A stretch of 64,000 bases of DNA from Streptococcus entericus DSM 14446 (GCF_000380025.1 NZ_KB904185.1:19355-83354), one strand, 5' to 3'; positions 22,139 through 31,522 are shown, counted from the first letter of the stretch. Numbers and translations are program-made. Notes: generated from the letters alone by a model not told the origin.

Positions 22139-24620
22139 TATTGTCTCTATTCGTGACAATCTAATCCTGAAACGTGATGGCAGTGTTTGGGCTTTATATA
22201 ATATTCCCAACCAAGTCATCAATATGGTCTCTTCTTCTGAAAAGGAGAAGCACAAACTAAAAACACAGGCTTTCTTTTCTGGTCTAGAAAATTATGCAGA
22301 TTTTGATATTGCCATGTTTCCCTTTTCAAGGGATTTAGTGGCCATGTATCGTCGTTTAGGTCAAAACTTTTCACCAGATACAGAGGATATCGCTAAGTAT
22401 GTGGTCACAAAGTCCTATCAATATCTTAAAGAACGTCAGGAACTCTATGAGTACCATTATTTCATGGCCGTACCTTTAAAGTCCTATCATGTCTCTGTTG
22501 ACCTCAAGGAAACGGTCAAACAGTCATTTTGGACAGTTGCTAATGCAGTCAGTCAAAACTTGGGATTTGCGGTGAGTATTCCGTCTGACTGGGATTTGGG
22601 CTATGTCAAGCAACGTGACGAGCTTGAGAAACAGTTACGCTTGATGAGCGCTAAACGCTTAACAACGGAAGAAACAATCTTTGTTAATCGTTACCTTTAT
22701 CTGCGCCAGATTGAAGTTGATAAAGCCTATCAGGTTGCAACCGTTCAAAACCACATCGGCAACCTCGGTGATACTTCTCTTCATTTTGATGACCTTGATG
22801 TTCTTAAACTGGTCACTGACGAAGGGGAGCAGTATGTTGCAAGTTTGCCAGTTGCCCAGTTGCCAGAGAACATGTCTTATCTGCACCTGATGGAAGAAAT
22901 CCAGTCTGTGGGTTTTCCTGTTGAAAGCTTTGTTAAGGCAAAGTTCTCACGAACCAAAGGTTTACCCTTTAATAATATCCGTTTTAAAGGCGGTGTCGCT
23001 CGTGGTCGTCTAAAAAATACCCAGCAAGAATCCTCAGAAGCTGGGGCTGTAGCAAAACGTTCAATCGCTCGAGACCGCTATCTAGTTGAGGATATGGAGC
23101 GTAAGATTGATGATGGCGTGCAGATGATCACTTACCTCCATACCTTGACGGTGTTTGATGCTGATTTGGGCATCTTAAAGAAAAAAATTGAAATCTTACT
23201 CGATACCATGAAAGGTATTTCAGTTGGTCTCGCTCGTGCCTATGCAGACCAGCTGTATCTGTTTTCAAAAAATAAATTCGGCGAAGTTTTATTGCCTGTT
23301 GATAAAAATTTTATTCAGATTGTTGAGCTACCAGCCTTTGTCGAAAATCTCTTTTTTGTTGATAAAAGTATCGGTCAAGAAACAGGTTTCTATCTCGGTA
23401 AAATTGATGGGCAAACAGAATCTTGGCATGGTGAGTTCAAAGATGCCTTAGCATCTAGTGACCGTCCATTCTTTGTCAATATCTTTGAGGCTAACAAAGA
23501 GGGTATTGAAGGCAAGGAAACATCTAACCCACACATTCAAGTCTCTGGAGACACAGGTTTTGGAAAAACATTCATGGTCTCTCTGATTCACTTGTACTCT
23601 AGTCTGTTGACTTCGCAAACACTCTATATTGACCCAAAACGTGAGAAACGTAGCTGGTACACAAAAGTGTTAAAAGAGTATGAGGAACAAGGTATTTATC
23701 CAGAAATCCAAAACTATATCCGTAGCCTTAATTTTGTGACCCTAGACAGTCGTGACGACAAAAACTTAGGTGCGCTCGATCCACTTGTTTTTCTGAATGA
23801 GAAAGAAGCTAAGGGTCTGATTATTTCAATGATTGATGAGATTATCAATCTTGATGATGAAAAACCTTTCCGAACTGCTCTATCAAAAGCCATCAAAACA
23901 TTTGCTTATCGTCGTCTGCAAGGTGAGCAAGTTGGTACATTATCTATCCTAAAATCCCTGCAACAACATGAGGACAAAAGTGTCCGAGAAACTGCCGATT
24001 TATTGGTTGAAGAAATTTCTGATTCCATTCTTGGTCTTGTCTTTTCAGAGGGTCAAAATCCAGCTGTTGACTTGAATGCTCGCAATACCATCTTAGAGAT
24101 TGCAGGCCTGGAGTTGCCAGATAGTGAAACCGCAAAGCTCACTCCAGAAAATAAAAAGTCAATGGCTGTCATGTATGCTTTGGGGCGTTATTGTTTGGCG
24201 TTTAGTGAGCAGGATTATTCCCAAGAAACGGTCGTCTTCCTTGATGAAGCGTGGGTCTTTAAGATTACTGCCTATGGTCGTTCCATCATTGACCGCTTAA
24301 AACGTATGGGTCGTTCTCAAAATGCCTTTTTAGTCTTTGTCTCTCAAGAGCCTGATGATTCTGCTCTTGGTGATGGACAGGCAACTGCCTTTGGAACATA
24401 CTTCTGCTTTAAGAATGATGCGGATAACTCAGGTGAGAAAATTCTCAAACGCTTGAAAGTAGAAGTGACAGAGGAAAGTTTGCTTTGGTATGGCAACATG
24501 ACGAAAGCCCAGTGTCTCTATAAAGATACCTTTGGTCGAGTTGAGAGGGTCACAATTGATGGCTTCCTACCAGAAATCAACGAGATGTTCAAAACGGTGG
24601 CAACTAGAATGGTGGTTTAG
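22122..24620 (+). CDS. VirB4-type ATPase of the mating channel (TcpF)
   Basis: 832 residues, the expected size for Tn916 Orf16/VirB4. Walker A GDTGFGKT (about residue 478-485, VSGDTGFGKTFMVSL) and Walker B TVVFLDEAW (about 703-711) are intact, with a conserved RLKRMGRSQNAF segment and SQEPDDSA after them. The N-terminal CagE/VirB4 domain occupies the first 400 residues. The hexameric ATPase powers assembly and DNA translocation at the inner face of the membrane. It lies in the contiguous tcp operon between TcpE and VirB6. Confidence 0.95.
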   Translation: MSIGNDIVSIRDNLILKRDGSVWALYNIPNQVINMVSSSEKEKHKLKTQAFFSGLENYADFDIAMFPFSRDLVAMYRRLGQNFSPDTEDIAKYVVTKSYQYLKERQELYEYHYFMAVPLKSYHVSVDLKETVKQSFWTVANAVSQNLGFAVSIPSDWDLGYVKQRDELEKQLRLMSAKRLTTEETIFVNRYLYLRQIEVDKAYQVATVQNHIGNLGDTSLHFDDLDVLKLVTDEGEQYVASLPVAQLPENMSYLHLMEEIQSVGFPVESFVKAKFSRTKGLPFNNIRFKGGVARGRLKNTQQESSEAGAVAKRSIARDRYLVEDMERKIDDGVQMITYLHTLTVFDADLGILKKKIEILLDTMKGISVGLARAYADQLYLFSKNKFGEVLLPVDKNFIQIVELPAFVENLFFVDKSIGQETGFYLGKIDGQTESWHGEFKDALASSDRPFFVNIFEANKEGIEGKETSNPHIQVSGDTGFGKTFMVSLIHLYSSLLTSQTLYIDPKREKRSWYTKVLKEYEEQGIYPEIQNYIRSLNFVTLDSRDDKNLGALDPLVFLNEKEAKGLIISMIDEIINLDDEKPFRTALSKAIKTFAYRRLQGEQVGTLSILKSLQQHEDKSVRETADLLVEEISDSILGLVFSEGQNPAVDLNARNTILEIAGLELPDSETAKLTPENKKSMAVMYALGRYCLAFSEQDYSQETVVFLDEAWVFKITAYGRSIIDRLKRMGRSQNAFLVFVSQEPDDSALGDGQATAFGTYFCFKNDADNSGEKILKRLKVEVTEESLLWYGNMTKAQCLYKDTFGRVERVTIDGFLPEINEMFKTVATRMVV

Positions 24621-24622
24621 AT

Positions 24623-26920
24623 ATGAAAAAACAACTAATTAAATCCATCGTTGCCGTTTTTATGGCTCTTGTGTTACTCACGTCATCATCGGTGCTTGCT
24701 GTTGGACCAGCTCAACCACTTCAACCAGCAACCGTTCAAAACCCTAGACAACAATCACCTAGGGAAATTTCTGATTTGGGAGAGGAAGCTGACCGAGCAA
24801 CTTTTGAAAATGTCTTTAACAATGCCCCAAAGGCAAAAGACATTAGCGAACTTGCGCCGTTTACATCTTACCTCTATGTTGATAAGGGCTTTTTTGGTGT
24901 CGAAGACCCTTTCCCTAAAATCGCAAATGCCTTTGTCCAAGGTCTTTTCTTTTTAACAAAAATCATCTATATTTTAACCACTATCATTCTTCAAACAGTT
25001 TTCAAAGCAGAAGTCTACCAACAACTGGATAACATCGTCCAGTTTTCTGGTAACCTGTTTGAAGCTTTCCGTGATACTTGGTTAACCTATATCTTGATGG
25101 CTCTAGCTTTTAGTGCAACTTGGCAATACATTCGTCGAGGAAAAGTTCCCCTTAGCCTCTTTCGTTTTCTGGGGGTTATGTTACTCGGCATGTTCCTTTA
25201 CTCCAAAAGCGCTATCCCAAATACAGGTCTAGCGGGCAATTACCAGTCAGAGTATAACCTCTCCAAACTAATCCGCACGCTGGATACGGTCTCTGCCGAA
25301 CTCACCGCTAGCATGTTAAGCAATTTTGATAGTCTGGACAGTGATAACAACTTCACTGATCAGGGAGGTCAAAGCCTTGAGAAAGTCACCGATAAACTCT
25401 TTGACGAACTGGTCTATACGCCCTTCCTCCATCTTAACTTCAAAAATGTCAACCAAGTCACTCAAGACCAGACCATTGCTTTATTTGTAACTAGAGGTGA
25501 CAAAGACAAAGTAAAAGAGATTGTTAAAGATTATAAAGAACTCAAACCACTCTTGTCCTTTACCTATATCGGTCACAAGGTTCTGGTCGCCTTAGCCTCA
25601 CTCTTTAAAGCCATTGTTATCGGTTTTGCGGTCATTATTTTAGGTCTTATTAGTCTTGTCTTCAAGCTCTTAGCCTTGGTCATGGTCGTTTTCTCCGTCT
25701 TCCTATTTTTCTTTGCCATGGTACCAGGTCTTGAACATATCCTTGGCAACGCTGGTAAATCTCTAATTCAGTTTATTGTTATTGGTGGTCTTGGTCTAGT
25801 CTCTGTGCGAGGCTTCCTTTATCTGGTGACGATTATTGACAAGATGGTATCATCGATGGCAGATGCCTATTATTGGGTGGCTGTCTTACAGGGCTTAGTT
25901 CTCTACCTCATGTACCGATTTAGAGGTCTTCTTTTAGGTATTTTCTCTCGAGGTCTTGATAAAGCTAAAGAGCTAGGCGAACGAGTGCAGTCTCAAGTGT
26001 CGGATGTCGGTGCTTACCTAACGTCTGGCGGTCGCAACAGTTCCCAGTACACCCATCGCCCATCAGGTCTCAATCGTGCTGAAGATGATGTTACCCCTGT
26101 GAGGACACCTTCCCCTACTCGTCGTCAAACGCTGTCTCGTGCTGGTCGCAACGTGATGAAAAACGCCGCTAACAAGGCTCTCGACACCTATGATAACTTC
26201 CGCTATGGTGAGGGTGACACTCTCGAAAAGGGCTTTGTTCATGAAGAACGACAGCGAAATAAACAGTCCATCAAGGATAAGTTTGGTCACGCTAAAGACA
26301 GTCTTGTCAGTATATTTACTCTTGAAAGTGTCCGAAACAAAGTCCATGATTTGGCAGGTGATGAAGAAACCCCAACCCAGATAAAACACCGTGAACGCCA
26401 GCAACGTCAACTAGAGCGGAAGCAACGCCGTGAAGAAGAACGTGACCAACATATTGAGTTCCAACAAAATCGTCCTGATGTGGATAGAAAAGCCTATAAA
26501 AGCTACCGCAGACAGTTATTTGAAGATGAGCACCCAGACCTCCCTAGCAAGAAAGGAAACTTTTCTAAGGATAAAGCTATTGAGCCTATTTTTGATGAGA
26601 AACCATCAGCTCCTGACTTGTCCTTAAAACAGGATACTCGTTTAAATATGAAGGACAAGATTGAACCGAAAGAAAAGACAAGACAAACTAAACCAGTTGA
26701 GCTTGTCTTTAATGACCAATCAACGTCCTCTGAACCATCAACTAGTAAAGACCATCTGCCTAAAAAACAAAGACAAGCTGATAAGAAACAACCTCCCAAA
26801 GCTGTCGAGTCTGTTTTTAATGATGAAGCTCTGATTTCTCCAACTCCTAGTAGAACTTGGTTCAAGAAAGGTAAAAAACCATTAACAAATCAATCTTCGG
26901 CAATTGAGGAGGTTTGGTGA
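24623..26920 (+). CDS. VirB6-like mating-channel membrane protein (Tn916 Orf15-like)
   Basis: 765 residues. Signal-like N-terminus (LIKSIVAVFMALVLLTSSSVLA), then membrane helices near 108-125, 150-170, 180-195, 325-385 and 390-440. The last 300 residues form a highly charged cytoplasmic tail rich in Lys, Arg, Gln and Pro. It is the counterpart of the ICE1 protein at 1-1824 but with a longer tail. In Gram-positive systems this is the polytopic pore subunit. Starts two bases after VirB4 stops, and its own stop overlaps the next start. Confidence 0.87.
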   Translation: MKKQLIKSIVAVFMALVLLTSSSVLAVGPAQPLQPATVQNPRQQSPREISDLGEEADRATFENVFNNAPKAKDISELAPFTSYLYVDKGFFGVEDPFPKIANAFVQGLFFLTKIIYILTTIILQTVFKAEVYQQLDNIVQFSGNLFEAFRDTWLTYILMALAFSATWQYIRRGKVPLSLFRFLGVMLLGMFLYSKSAIPNTGLAGNYQSEYNLSKLIRTLDTVSAELTASMLSNFDSLDSDNNFTDQGGQSLEKVTDKLFDELVYTPFLHLNFKNVNQVTQDQTIALFVTRGDKDKVKEIVKDYKELKPLLSFTYIGHKVLVALASLFKAIVIGFAVIILGLISLVFKLLALVMVVFSVFLFFFAMVPGLEHILGNAGKSLIQFIVIGGLGLVSVRGFLYLVTIIDKMVSSMADAYYWVAVLQGLVLYLMYRFRGLLLGIFSRGLDKAKELGERVQSQVSDVGAYLTSGGRNSSQYTHRPSGLNRAEDDVTPVRTPSPTRRQTLSRAGRNVMKNAANKALDTYDNFRYGEGDTLEKGFVHEERQRNKQSIKDKFGHAKDSLVSIFTLESVRNKVHDLAGDEETPTQIKHRERQQRQLERKQRREEERDQHIEFQQNRPDVDRKAYKSYRRQLFEDEHPDLPSKKGNFSKDKAIEPIFDEKPSAPDLSLKQDTRLNMKDKIEPKEKTRQTKPVELVFNDQSTSSEPSTSKDHLPKKQRQADKKQPPKAVESVFNDEALISPTPSRTWFKKGKKPLTNQSSAIEEVW

Positions 26921-27969
26921 TGAAAGTTATTAAACGTGGTATCTTTAGTGTTTTAACGATACTCTTTCTCTTCACAGCCATGAGTGCCTTGGTTGTTAGT
27001 GGGACAGATGTAAAAACTTTTGATGCAACTGTAGGTGGTATTCGCTTAACACCTAAAGAATTTATTGAAAAAACAGGTTTTCCCATTTCGGAAGAACAAG
27101 CTCAAAACGCCTTAGAATTTGCGTCACGCTTGATGTCTCGTCATAAGTACACTCTTGAACAGACTAGTGGGGTCTTATCGGTTGCTTATCGTGAAAGTCG
27201 CTTTGATGTCACAGCAGTTAATCCTAGTGGTGGTGTCGCAGGCTTCTTCCAGTGGTCTGGTTGGTCTAATACCATAAATGGAGACCGCTGGGGGATGGCT
27301 TCCAAACGAGAGCTGACCTTGTCTGTCCAGTTAGAGTTGATGACGAAAGAACTAGAAACTACTCATAAAAAGACCAGTGAAAAAATGCTTGAGGCTAAAA
27401 CGCCGTTTGAAGCCGCTAAGGTTTGGTCTTATTGGTATGAGGGTGTTGAACTGTCTGATGGACAAAGCGCCTTAGGCGATATTGAAAAATGGTCTGAAAC
27501 GATTTATCAAGCCCTAAAAACAGGTCAAACCCAGTATTTTGAAGGTGTCAACTCCAGCGCTTCTAGTCTAGCTATCCCAGATGGTTGGTCTATTGATAAC
27601 CCATATAATAACAAGGATTATAACCATTCAGGTTCTTATCCTGCTGGTCAGTGTACATGGTATGTCTATAATCGTGGCAGACAACTTGGTATTGTTTTTG
27701 ATGACTATATGGGTGACGGTGGTAACTGGTTCCATAAAGCAGGCTACAAAACGAGCCAAACACCTAAAAAACATACCGCTGTCTCTTTCCCGACGACAAT
27801 GCCTGGCTATGAGCCTTACGGTCACGTCGCTTTTGTGGAAGAGATAAGGTCAGATGGTAGTATTTTAATTTCTGAAATGAACATGTCAGGCGTCCCTTAC
27901 CTGACCATGTCTTATCGTGTCTTAGATGCCCAGTCTGCTAGTCAGTTGTGGTATGTAGAGGGAAAATAA
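26920..27969 (+). CDS. Two-domain muralytic enzyme of ICE2 (phage-tail-lysozyme-like plus CHAP)
   Basis: 349 residues from the ATG at 26920, seven bases after GAGGAGG; in-frame TTG/GTG codons just upstream are less likely. N-terminal membrane anchor, then a lysozyme/transglycosylase domain (about 55-185) with the catalytic-Glu motif SVAYRESRFD and GVAGFFQWSG, then a CHAP domain from about residue 240 (AGQCTWYVYNRG, GHVAFVEE). It is the equivalent of Tn916 Orf14 and cuts peptidoglycan so the channel can pass the wall. Its CHAP domain matches that of ICE1, while the glycan-cutting domain differs. Confidence 0.87.
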   Translation: MKVIKRGIFSVLTILFLFTAMSALVVSGTDVKTFDATVGGIRLTPKEFIEKTGFPISEEQAQNALEFASRLMSRHKYTLEQTSGVLSVAYRESRFDVTAVNPSGGVAGFFQWSGWSNTINGDRWGMASKRELTLSVQLELMTKELETTHKKTSEKMLEAKTPFEAAKVWSYWYEGVELSDGQSALGDIEKWSETIYQALKTGQTQYFEGVNSSASSLAIPDGWSIDNPYNNKDYNHSGSYPAGQCTWYVYNRGRQLGIVFDDYMGDGGNWFHKAGYKTSQTPKKHTAVSFPTTMPGYEPYGHVAFVEEIRSDGSILISEMNMSGVPYLTMSYRVLDAQSASQLWYVEGK

Positions 27970-27995
27970 TATTAACAAAGAAAGAAGAAAAAACA

Positions 27996-28757
27996 ATGAA
28001 AAAACAAACAATTATTAGTACACTTGCTCTATCAAGTGTTGCCTTACTAACAGCTCCAGTAATTTCTGCTAATGAAGTGACAACCTCCAGCGAAACAGTT
28101 GCTGTTGTCGCAGATACTCCAGTTGTTACTAGTCCAGTTGATGTTCCTATCAATCAACCAACTGAACCGATTGATGAAAAGCCTACGCCTACTCCCACAC
28201 CTAGTGAGCCAAGCGGAAAGCCGATAGATACACCTACTGTTGAACCGATTATTACTAGCCCAGTAGATACACCGATTGTGGAAGCTCCTACTGAAAAGCC
28301 AAATGTTGAAGAAAAGGAAAAACCAACGGAAAAAGAAGAGAAAGAGAAAGAAACAGAACCTAAACCTGCTGAACAACCAAAACAGGACGACCTCCCTAGA
28401 ACAGATAAAAAAGAGGAAACCAAGCCAGCTGAACCTGTTTTACCAGTTGAGCCAACAGTTATTCCAACGCCAGAGACCCCTGTAATTGCGGAGACAGGGG
28501 CTTTGATTGTCAGCACTCAAGATAGTCAAGTTATTGTCAGAGAAACTACAGGGGAGCTAAAACAAGTCTCTCCTGAAAGCATCGGTGCAACGAAACAAGC
28601 TAATGGTACAATCGCTATCAAAGACAATACTGGGAAAATGCAAATTTTACCAGAAACTGGTGACGATGCTAGTGTCCTTGCTTCAACTCTTGGTATGATG
28701 AGCCTTTTCCTTAGTGGGGTTCTAAAGGTGTTGAAAATTAAGTTTATCCGAAATTAA
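27996..28757 (+). CDS. Proline-rich LPXTG surface protein at the end of the transfer operon
   Basis: 253 residues from the ATG at 27996. Signal peptide to about residue 25 (VISANE). A long low-complexity region of Pro, Thr, Glu and Lys with an almost pure Glu/Lys stretch (VEEKEKPTEKEEKEKETEP) acts as a wall-spanning stalk. A small domain (about 165-215, TGALIVSTQDSQVIVRETTG) is followed by LPETGDD and a hydrophobic tail ending in basic residues, a sortase signal. Position right after the channel genes suggests a role in cell contact or mating-pair formation, by analogy with other conjugative surface proteins. Confidence 0.78.
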   Translation: MKKQTIISTLALSSVALLTAPVISANEVTTSSETVAVVADTPVVTSPVDVPINQPTEPIDEKPTPTPTPSEPSGKPIDTPTVEPIITSPVDTPIVEAPTEKPNVEEKEKPTEKEEKEKETEPKPAEQPKQDDLPRTDKKEETKPAEPVLPVEPTVIPTPETPVIAETGALIVSTQDSQVIVRETTGELKQVSPESIGATKQANGTIAIKDNTGKMQILPETGDDASVLASTLGMMSLFLSGVLKVLKIKFIRN

Positions 28758-28839
28758 CAAAATATACTTGTTTGAAAAAGGCTAAAAAAATAGTCTTTTA
28801 GCTAGGAGGTCTTATGTCTTTTTGATTTTCATATTGGTC

Positions 28840-28868
28840 AACGGCTGTCTTTTGAGGCAGTCGTTTTA
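28840..28868 (+). terminator. Possible terminator after the transfer operon
   Basis: ACGGCTGTC pairs with GGCAGTCGT (two G-U pairs) and is followed by TTTTA. A good ribosome site with a three-codon ORF (ATG at about 28814) sits just upstream, perhaps an attenuation device. Confidence 0.4.
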
Positions 28869-28871
28869 GAC

Positions 28872-29153
28872 TTGTTTATACGCACATTCAAAGTAAGAGG
28901 GCAAGTTCATGAAGAATACATCTGTCTAGCAGGTCATATAAAAGAAAGACAGACAGGTCAACTGTTTAGAGACCACTGCCATATCAAAGTGACCAAGTCT
29001 ATTTATGAGTTGTTGAAAAACCATTCTTCAAGTTGCCCTGTTTATTTTGTTGGTAGCGTTTATCGTTACAGCAAACTAGTTGAAACAAAACGGTATAGCT
29101 ATCGTAAATTTCAGCTAGGCTTAGAGCGAATAAATCTTCTTAGTCAGAGGTGA
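28872..29153 (+). CDS. 93-residue basic protein of unknown function
   Basis: MFIRTFKVRGQVHEEYICLAG and ERQTGQLFRDHCHIKVTKSI; basic and soluble. The TTG start at 28872 has no clear ribosome site, so the N-terminus is uncertain. The stop codon lies inside a perfect terminator stem, which supports a real transcript ending here. No family recognised; small genes of this kind follow the transfer operon in many streptococcal ICEs. Confidence 0.5.
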   Translation: MFIRTFKVRGQVHEEYICLAGHIKERQTGQLFRDHCHIKVTKSIYELLKNHSSSCPVYFVGSVYRYSKLVETKRYSYRKFQLGLERINLLSQR

Positions 29154-29179
29154 CACATTGTTACCTCTTTCTTTTTTTG
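29146..29179 (+). terminator. Intrinsic terminator after the 93-residue gene
   Basis: AGAGGTGAC pairs with GTTACCTCT (one G-U pair) and a T-rich run follows (TTCTTTTTTT). Confidence 0.75.
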
Positions 29180-29216
29180 TATAGAATGCTAAATTTTGAT
29201 AGAATAGGAGAAATAA

Positions 29217-29816
29217 ATGTTAGGAGATTATTCAATTATGGATTGGGCTAACTTAATCGTTGCTTTTGTACAAATCGGTACAGCTATGGGGGTGCTTGTT
29301 TCTCTTTACAGAGATAATAAAGCTATTGAAAGAAAATTAGATAGCTTATCTAAGGAACATGAAGGCTTATCTAACGAGCAGAATAGATTATCTAGTGGCT
29401 TATCTAAAGAACAGAACAGATTGTCTACTAGTTTGTCTGCAGAACATAATAGATTATCTAAAGAACATGAGGCTATTAAGCAAGATACAACCTATATTTC
29501 TGATGAGATGAAGTTGGAAAAAATGGCACGTCAAAATCTATATCACAGCACATCACGAGCAAAAGAGATTTTGGAAACAATGGACATCATGAAAGAAGTT
29601 GTCCTCCAAAATGCCAAATTATCCGATGAAGTGAAGGCTTTGGAGATAGAAAATCAGACACTGAGAGTGGATCAAGTTGAAGAACAAAAGCAATTACTTG
29701 GACTTTTAAGAAGTATTGACAGTCGACTATCAGCCTTTGAACAATACTCTGAAACGGAAGAGATTCGATTGCTATTAAGGAAAATCTCTAATGATTTATC
29801 GGAACAAGTAAGATAA
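29217..29816 (+). CDS. Membrane-anchored coiled-coil protein with LS-x-E repeats
   Basis: 199 residues. One N-terminal membrane helix (about 10-28, NLIVAFVQIGTAMGVLVSL) is followed by about five imperfect copies of a seven-to-eleven residue unit (LSKEHEG, LSNEQNR, LSKEQNR, LSAEHNR, LSKEHEA at residues 44-80), a clear heptad-type coiled coil. More helix continues to the C-terminus. TAGGAG precedes the ATG. No family recognised. The tandem repeats could change length by slippage. It lies between the transfer and recombination modules, a usual site for element-specific extras. Confidence 0.7.
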   Translation: MLGDYSIMDWANLIVAFVQIGTAMGVLVSLYRDNKAIERKLDSLSKEHEGLSNEQNRLSSGLSKEQNRLSTSLSAEHNRLSKEHEAIKQDTTYISDEMKLEKMARQNLYHSTSRAKEILETMDIMKEVVLQNAKLSDEVKALEIENQTLRVDQVEEQKQLLGLLRSIDSRLSAFEQYSETEEIRLLLRKISNDLSEQVR

Positions 29817-29820
29817 TATG

Positions 29821-29848
29821 AGCAGGTATGGTAGCCTGCTTTTATTGT
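29821..29848 (+). terminator. Terminator after the coiled-coil gene
   Basis: GAGCAGG pairs with CCTGCTT, followed by TTATT. Confidence 0.55.
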
Positions 29849-29892
29849 TGACTTTAAAGGATGCTAGTTCAACAGCGTTATAAAAAATAACT

Positions 29893-29914
29893 TGAGCCAG
29901 TAAGGCTCTTTTTT
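29893..29914 (+). terminator. Terminator ahead of the recombination module
   Basis: GAGCC-AGTAA-GGCTC with seven T residues directly after. It would insulate the xis-int genes from transfer-operon transcription unless it is read through. Confidence 0.65.
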
Positions 29915-29928
29915 TAAGGAGAAAAATC

Positions 29929-29991
29929 ATGTCAGAAAAAATTATCACGATTATCCAGATAAAAATGTCACTAAAAAGGAGAGAACCATGA
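29929..29991 (+). CDS. 20-codon leader ORF coupled to xis
   Basis: Reads MSEKIITIIQIKMSLKRREP from an ATG with AAGGAG seven bases upstream. Its TGA (29989-29991) overlaps the excisionase ATG (29988-29990) as ATGA. Its length and tight coupling suggest that its translation sets the level of Xis. ICE1 has no such leader at its xis gene. Confidence 0.45.
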   Translation: MSEKIITIIQIKMSLKRREP

Positions 29992-30257
29992 AGGTCATTT
30001 TACTTGATGAACAAGTACAAGAGATTCAGTTGTTGATTAGCGAATTGATACAGAATGAAATTAGACAATTTAAAGAGAATATTGGCTTAGAAACACCATA
30101 CATGAATAAAGAACAGACTTGTATTTATTTAGGTATAGCAAATAATACCCTGGATAATTGGATAAAGAAAGGAATGCCTGTTATCAAAATTGGTAGAACT
30201 ATCAGATTTAATAAACATGAAATTGATAGATGGCTTTGTCAGAAAGTCATGTTATAA
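29988..30257 (+). CDS. xis: Excisionase of ICE2
   Basis: 89 residues with the same MerR-like winged-helix arrangement as the ICE1 excisionase: MNKEQTCIYLGIANNTLDNW, then VIKIGRTIRFNKHEIDRW. AAAAGGAGAG precedes the ATG. It directs the ICE2 integrase towards excision and circle formation. The two xis proteins are paralogous, and cross-action between the stacked elements is possible. Confidence 0.9.
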   Translation: MKVILLDEQVQEIQLLISELIQNEIRQFKENIGLETPYMNKEQTCIYLGIANNTLDNWIKKGMPVIKIGRTIRFNKHEIDRWLCQKVML

Positions 30258-30301
30258 TAAGGTTTATGATATTTTCTGGCTCGATTAAAAGGAGAAAAAT
30301 C

Positions 30302-31522
30302 ATGACGATAACAAAAACAAGTAGTGATACTTATAGCTTAAAAGTGTATATCCCTGTTGAAGTTCGACCCAAGCTGGGAGTGAAAGGAAGTCATTTTGTT
30401 AAACGTTATAAAACTAGGAAGGAAGCTAAAGAAGCAGAATTAGATATTTTAACTAAAATCAATCAAATAGAAAATGGTGGTAGTCCCTTTGTCTCAAAAG
30501 ACGGTAGCATTCTATTTCGTGATTTTTATAACCAAGTGTGGTGGGGGGCTTACAAGGCAGGACAAACCACATCAACGAATAAGCCACCAACTCAGCCCAC
30601 GATTGATAATACTGAGATTGTTTTTAGACTGCATATTTTACCCATGTTTGGAAACTTTTCTATTGATTTTCTAAACCAAAACAAACAGGTTGTCCTTAAT
30701 CTTATGACAGCCAAAGCTGAAGAGTATGCAAATTTTAAGGTCATCCGTAGCTATGTCAATTCAATTTTTGACTGGGCTGAGGAGCTAGATTATATTGAAA
30801 ATAACCGCATTTCCAAGACCATTAAACGTATCAAGTCAACAAAGAAGATTAAGCTCAAAGAGGCTAAACGTGACGAGGATTTGGCTCTATCTAGTGCTGA
30901 ACTTCAGTCCTGGATTGAGGCCTTTGAAACTGACTTGGCAGCTGATAAAATTGAGTTGAAAGACTTTGTTTTGTTTTTTACAACCTTGATTTTAACAGAC
31001 AGAAAGTCCGAATCTTATGCGTTACAGTGGAAATATATTGATCTGGAAAATAACACGATCAATCTGCGTTATGCTCTTGATAAATACAAAAAATTAAAAG
31101 CCACGAAAGGCAACAAAAAAACACTTTTTCATATTCCGATGGTTTTGACTGATTTGTTGTCTAATTGGAAGACTGTTCAAAAAACTCAGTTAGCTCATTT
31201 TGGCATTATCCAAACACCTAACCAATTTGTTTTTACTTATATTGATACCAAGGGAAATGTCAATAGCCCACTGCACGCTGATTATCTCAACAATAAAATG
31301 AAGTCGGTTAGGAGGCGGCATCCACACCTAGTACATGCTACGCCACACAAACTACGCCATACGGGCGCAACACTTGCTAAACAAGCTGGAATGAGCTTAG
31401 AAGCCATTTCAGAGGCACTAACCCATAGTGATGTGCTGACAACCAAGATTTATGTGAACACGACTAACGTTGTTCCAATGACGGCTGGTCAGGTAGCCTA
31501 TCAAAATCTTGGAAAGTTATAG
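30302..31522 (+). CDS. int: Tyrosine integrase of ICE2 (rpsI-specific)
   Basis: 406 residues from the ATG at 30302 behind AAAAGGAG; an upstream in-frame start at 30230 overlaps xis and lacks a site. N-terminal arm-binding domain, central core-binding domain, C-terminal catalytic domain with Arg in LTDRKSESYALQW, HxxR in HKLRHTGAT, His in ALTHSDVLTT and nucleophile Tyr in TKIYVNTT. Highly similar to the ICE1 integrase. It ends 118 nt from the rpsI stop codon, with arm-type repeats in between, so it inserts this ICE at the 3' end of rpsI. Confidence 0.95.
   Translation: MTITKTSSDTYSLKVYIPVEVRPKLGVKGSHFVKRYKTRKEAKEAELDILTKINQIENGGSPFVSKDGSILFRDFYNQVWWGAYKAGQTTSTNKPPTQPTIDNTEIVFRLHILPMFGNFSIDFLNQNKQVVLNLMTAKAEEYANFKVIRSYVNSIFDWAEELDYIENNRISKTIKRIKSTKKIKLKEAKRDEDLALSSAELQSWIEAFETDLAADKIELKDFVLFFTTLILTDRKSESYALQWKYIDLENNTINLRYALDKYKKLKATKGNKKTLFHIPMVLTDLLSNWKTVQKTQLAHFGIIQTPNQFVFTYIDTKGNVNSPLHADYLNNKMKSVRRRHPHLVHATPHKLRHTGATLAKQAGMSLEAISEALTHSDVLTTKIYVNTTNVVPMTAGQVAYQNLGKL

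Noticed and set aside
28047..28516. Two minus-strand ORFs opposite the proline-rich LPXTG gene
   Set aside because: Low-complexity complements of the Pro/Glu/Lys repeats.
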